From the NCBI GenBank assembly GCA_018398765.1, contig JAHBMJ010000982.1, forward strand, positions 1 to 37,621: a stretch of DNA of 37,621 nt. The letters are read 5' to 3'. Within the stretch, counting starts at the first letter, position 1. Each line of letters opens with the position of its first letter. Shown here piece by piece: positions 34,618 through 37,621 of the stretch. The translations under genes were made by a program, and so were the position numbers. The stretch comes from Chromera velia. Its lineage: Eukaryota; Sar; Chromeraceae. The notes beneath the pieces are model-generated. The model saw only the letters and a program-made list of their open reading frames with translations. It had not been told where the DNA came from and did no database searches.

Positions 34618-35026
34618 ACGTACACAACATCCATTGCAATGAGGGTACGATCATACAGGTGTGAGAGGGCCGGAGGATGCAATAGGCTGCCTGACTGATC
34701 ATTTCATAAGCAGGGCGCATCATCACATGAAGACCGTCCGTGACATTCGACGCTACACCGCTACACCGCCTTTCAGTTGCAAGCCACCTCGGGTATCATA
34801 CCAGCATAAAAGCAGCCTGATAGCTTCAACCTGCGCTCCTGCCCCAGCAGCCCGCACGAACCGCGATCTCAAGGAGTGACTGAAGAAAGCAGACAGCTGT
34901 ATTCATGGAGAACGAAGCTGCTCCCTTAACAATCAAGCCTTTGCGGCAACTTCTCCACCATCACCAATCCACCTAAGAAGTAAGAATTAAAGAAGCACGA
35001 AGGAAGCAGACTGAGTGCGGGGAAGC
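33954..35026. promoter_or_regulatory. Shared upstream region between two divergent genes
   Basis: The receptor gene starts at 33953 on the minus strand and the transporter at 35027 on the plus strand, so this 1.07-kb interval must hold both 5' UTRs and promoters unless further upstream exons exist. It contains T and C runs close to the receptor start (33961-33973), TA repeats at 34184-34195 and 34541-34616, and no convincing reading frame. No individual promoter element is assigned. Confidence 0.5.
34541..34616. repeat. TA microsatellite
   Basis: Two TA blocks separated by cgtatatatctaattatataacg within the divergent intergenic region. Confidence 0.94.
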
Positions 35027-37350
35027 ATGCGTAGGGACAGAGTGAGCACGCTCGAGAGAGGAGAGGCAGGAGATGCAGAAAGGAAAGACGACTATCATGA
35101 GGGCTTTATTGTTGCCTCTGACTCTTTCATTCCCTCCGTCGCCGTGTCACAAGGAGTCAATGACTCCAGAGCCTCCCCCTTCGCACCCCGTCCTGACTTG
35201 GCCCAAGCAGCCGGACCCAAGAAGGGACCCAGCAGAGCTATTTGGCGGTTCTACCTTATTGCCATTCTGCTGGGTTTCTGCCAACAGCTTCCCATTGCGA
35301 CTTTGACAGCCTCAGCCGCCTTCTTCACCAGCACTCTGGCTGTTGAGAACTTGTTTCTCTTCATGGTCATAGTCCTCTTCGTACCCGCCCCCTTCATCCT
35401 GTTGATGCAAATCGCCTTCGACCGAAAACTCGATCTCAAGTTTGGTGTAGCAAAGAACACCCTCATTCGAATCCCTGGATTTGCATCCGTCATGGGTGGC
35501 CTCCTTCTTCTCCTCGCCTTCCTCCAATCCTTCCCAGTCCTGCTCGTAGTGACGTTCCTCGTCGGATGCTTCTCTGCAGCGCTCCTCTCCTCCTCAATGC
35601 AGATTGTCGCACCAGAAGCCTACCTCCTTCCTGCCCTCGTGCAGTGTGGCACAGGAGTAGCAGCAATCTTTGTCGTTCTGATCAGTCAGCTGATCATGCT
35701 AATGGCAGGCAGGTTTTCCGAAGAGAACATCATCATTCTCTTCGCCATACCCTGCGCGTGCTGTTGGTCCGTCGCAGCGTTTTTTCTCTCCTGCCACTTT
35801 GCTGGGTGGTTTAACTCCGTCTATGAGATCATTGAAGCGTACCGAAGGTATCGGACAATGATCAGGAGTGGGACGCTGCCCTTGTCGGTGGCCGACTTCA
35901 CCGACTTCCTCTGTCTGAGGGTGTATGACTTCGGGAATCGTCGGCTCCAAGTACAACCGTCCTGCGTTGCCACGCTCCCTCTTCCCCTCCCACCACAGAG
36001 GAGGCAGAGCGATGAAAACGTCGGGAATGCAGGCGGCATGACCAGCAGGGACATCAGGAGGATGCTCAGTGCACCCGCAGCAATAGGAAGGGAGGATGAC
36101 GATTCCAGCTGTGGATCGAGTTACTCTGGTTGGATGGGGGGGGCAACTGGGAGGAGAGGGAGCATGTCCGCGCGCACACAGGCCGTCCTAGGACCCGTAA
36201 AGCCGCTCTCCCAGTCAATACACTTCGCCATCGACAGAGCACAGGCGCGTGCCGATTTCTTCTCAGGGGGGCAGGACTCTCCTTTCGGTGCTGGGCTGGA
36301 TTATTCCCAGCAGCAGCAGCAGCAGCAGCAGCCTGTGATGCAGGGGGCAGAGGGGGGAGGGACTTTTGGGCACGTGGGGGGGAACACAACGACCAGGAGC
36401 CTGAGTGAGTTTTCCAGTGTGGTCGTGGAGGCAGGAGGGAAAGAAGAGGATGGGTGGGAGACGTGTGTTGTCAAACAGAAGCCTCGAGTTGGGTTTCAAG
36501 AGAAGACAGAGAGGGAGAGAGAGGAGCCCCCCCTACCCATAGTGGCGGTACAGCCTCCCCCGTCTCCTGCCCCTTCTTCTTCCTCTAGAGGTGTCCCCTC
36601 ATGTGTTGTTGCTCCAAGCACGCAGAGGGTAATTCGATTCATGAACGGGACGCTGGACCCGGCACTTGCCAGGTCTGCCCGATCGGAGAATGCAGGCTCA
36701 CACTGCCAAACACCCCTTACTCGATCCCACTTGGGAACTCATTTCGTGAATGGGGACCTAGATCCCAATCTTGCGAGTTCCGCACCCGCAACGGAATTTC
36801 AGGACAGTGAGCGTTGGGGGGATTTAGACAGAGAGGGGGTCACGGGTATACCCCCACCCAAGGCCATGGCAAAGGCACGACACAGATGGAGTTGGTGGGG
36901 TCCGATGTTTGGACGTAAAGGGGCGAAAGGGCAAGGGGTAGATGGCATAAGTGGCCGGCAACAGCAAAAAGGCCCTGGGGGTATTGTACAAAGCAGCAAG
37001 ACCCGAATGACCCCCAAGTCCTTTTCGAAAGGGGTGACTTTTGCAGACAGCGTGACGTTGAAAGAAGAGGGAGATAAAAAAGGGCCCAAGTACCGAAAGG
37101 GGGATTCGTGGTGGGACGCTGAATCAGGAGCAGCTGCGTCTTCTGTGGGAGATCAGTCTGTTGAAGTTCTGAGGGGCGAGGGGTTCGACACAATGAAAGG
37201 GCCTGTGTCGTCCGGGGGGGAGGTGGAGAGAAGGATGACGTTCTTTCCAAGGGGGGTGGAGAAAAAGGGAAGAGTCGAACTTTCGAACTTTGCGACGTGT
37301 GCCTTCATTGGAAGGGGAACGGCAATTTTTGTCATGCCGTTCCTGTTGAG
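35027..37350 (+). CDS. Multi-pass membrane transporter, possibly ENT/MFS-like; first exon, 3' end beyond the window
   Basis: ATG 35027 opens 774 codons to a likely gtctgt donor at 37351; the frame continues into TG repeat that is probably intron. A hydrophilic N-terminus of about 70 residues is followed by six hydrophobic segments (about residues 70-275), then a cytoplasmic-type loop of nearly 480 residues, then the start of another helix (TAIFVMPFLLR). Six helices, a long loop and further helices fit the layout of equilibrative nucleoside transporters or the major facilitator superfamily. The spacing of TM1-TM6 and the YLLPALVQCGTGVAAIF segment lean towards ENT, but no diagnostic motif settles it. 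The loop carries a CAG-encoded Gln run (36308-36332) and a repeated FxNGxLDPxLAxSA motif. The remaining helices must be encoded downstream of 37621. Confidence 0.75.
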
Positions 37351-37438
37351 GTCTGTCTGTCCATTGATCTATCTCTGTGCGTGTCTCTGTCTGTGTTTAT
37401 GTGTCTATGTCTATGTCTTTCTGCCTTTATCTCAAGGT

Positions 37439-37479
37439 GAGTTCCTGTGTGCGTCTGTGTGTGTCTGTCTGTGTCTGTC

Positions 37480-37516
<37 letters not shown>

Positions 37517-37556
37517 CTGTGTGTGACTGTGTGTGTCTGTGTCTAGGTCGGTGTGA

Positions 37557-37591
<35 letters not shown>

Positions 37592-37621
37592 TGTGTCTGT
37601 CTGTCTGTCTGTGTGTGTGTG
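37439..37621. repeat. TG/TCTG microsatellite
   Basis: TG units with tctg, actg and tctc interruptions run to the window edge. They probably lie in the first intron of the transporter gene. Confidence 0.94.

Overview
The window looks like nuclear DNA from a repeat-rich protist. Genes are split by many introns, microsatellites of many kinds sit in introns and intergenic DNA, and there are several transposable elements. No rRNA, tRNA or CRISPR array is supported. The protein families (an amino-acid transporter with very long acidic loops, a DWDDT-type HAD protein, a glutamate-receptor channel with a protist-style Cys-rich front) suggest an alveolate alga. A chromerid such as Chromera is my best guess, but it is inference, not proof.

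Layout. 1-730 is a CA-repeat tract. 2557-6482 (+) is a four-exon amino-acid transporter of the AAAP family (about 840 aa). 6483-15434 is mostly AT-rich transposon territory: a 2.5-kb LTR element without an evident polymerase (6973-9518), a 232-bp hAT-like MITE with an 8-bp target duplication (10513-10744) and a 1.26-kb element with 45-bp terminal inverted repeats (11570-12830). 15435-20838 is a large inverted repeat whose 3.6-kb centre carries a complete HAD-superfamily gene (17671 to about 20142, +). 20839-26410 holds no gene I can support.

26411-33953 (-) is the main discovery. It is a 17-exon gene whose exons join in consistent phase into an 809-residue ionotropic glutamate receptor-like channel: signal peptide, Cys-rich module, S1, M1, pore loop, M3 with [10 protein letters not shown]2, M4 and a long acidic tail. 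Divergently from it, 35027 to beyond about 37350 (+) is the first exon of a multi-pass transporter, possibly ENT/MFS-like, that leaves the window in TG repeats.

The genes do not form an obvious pathway. An amino-acid transporter and a putative amino-acid-gated channel in one window is suggestive only. The three spliced genes share intron signals: about half of the 5' splice sites begin GTCAG rather than GTAAG/GTGAG, and 21 of 23 acceptors end in GCAG.
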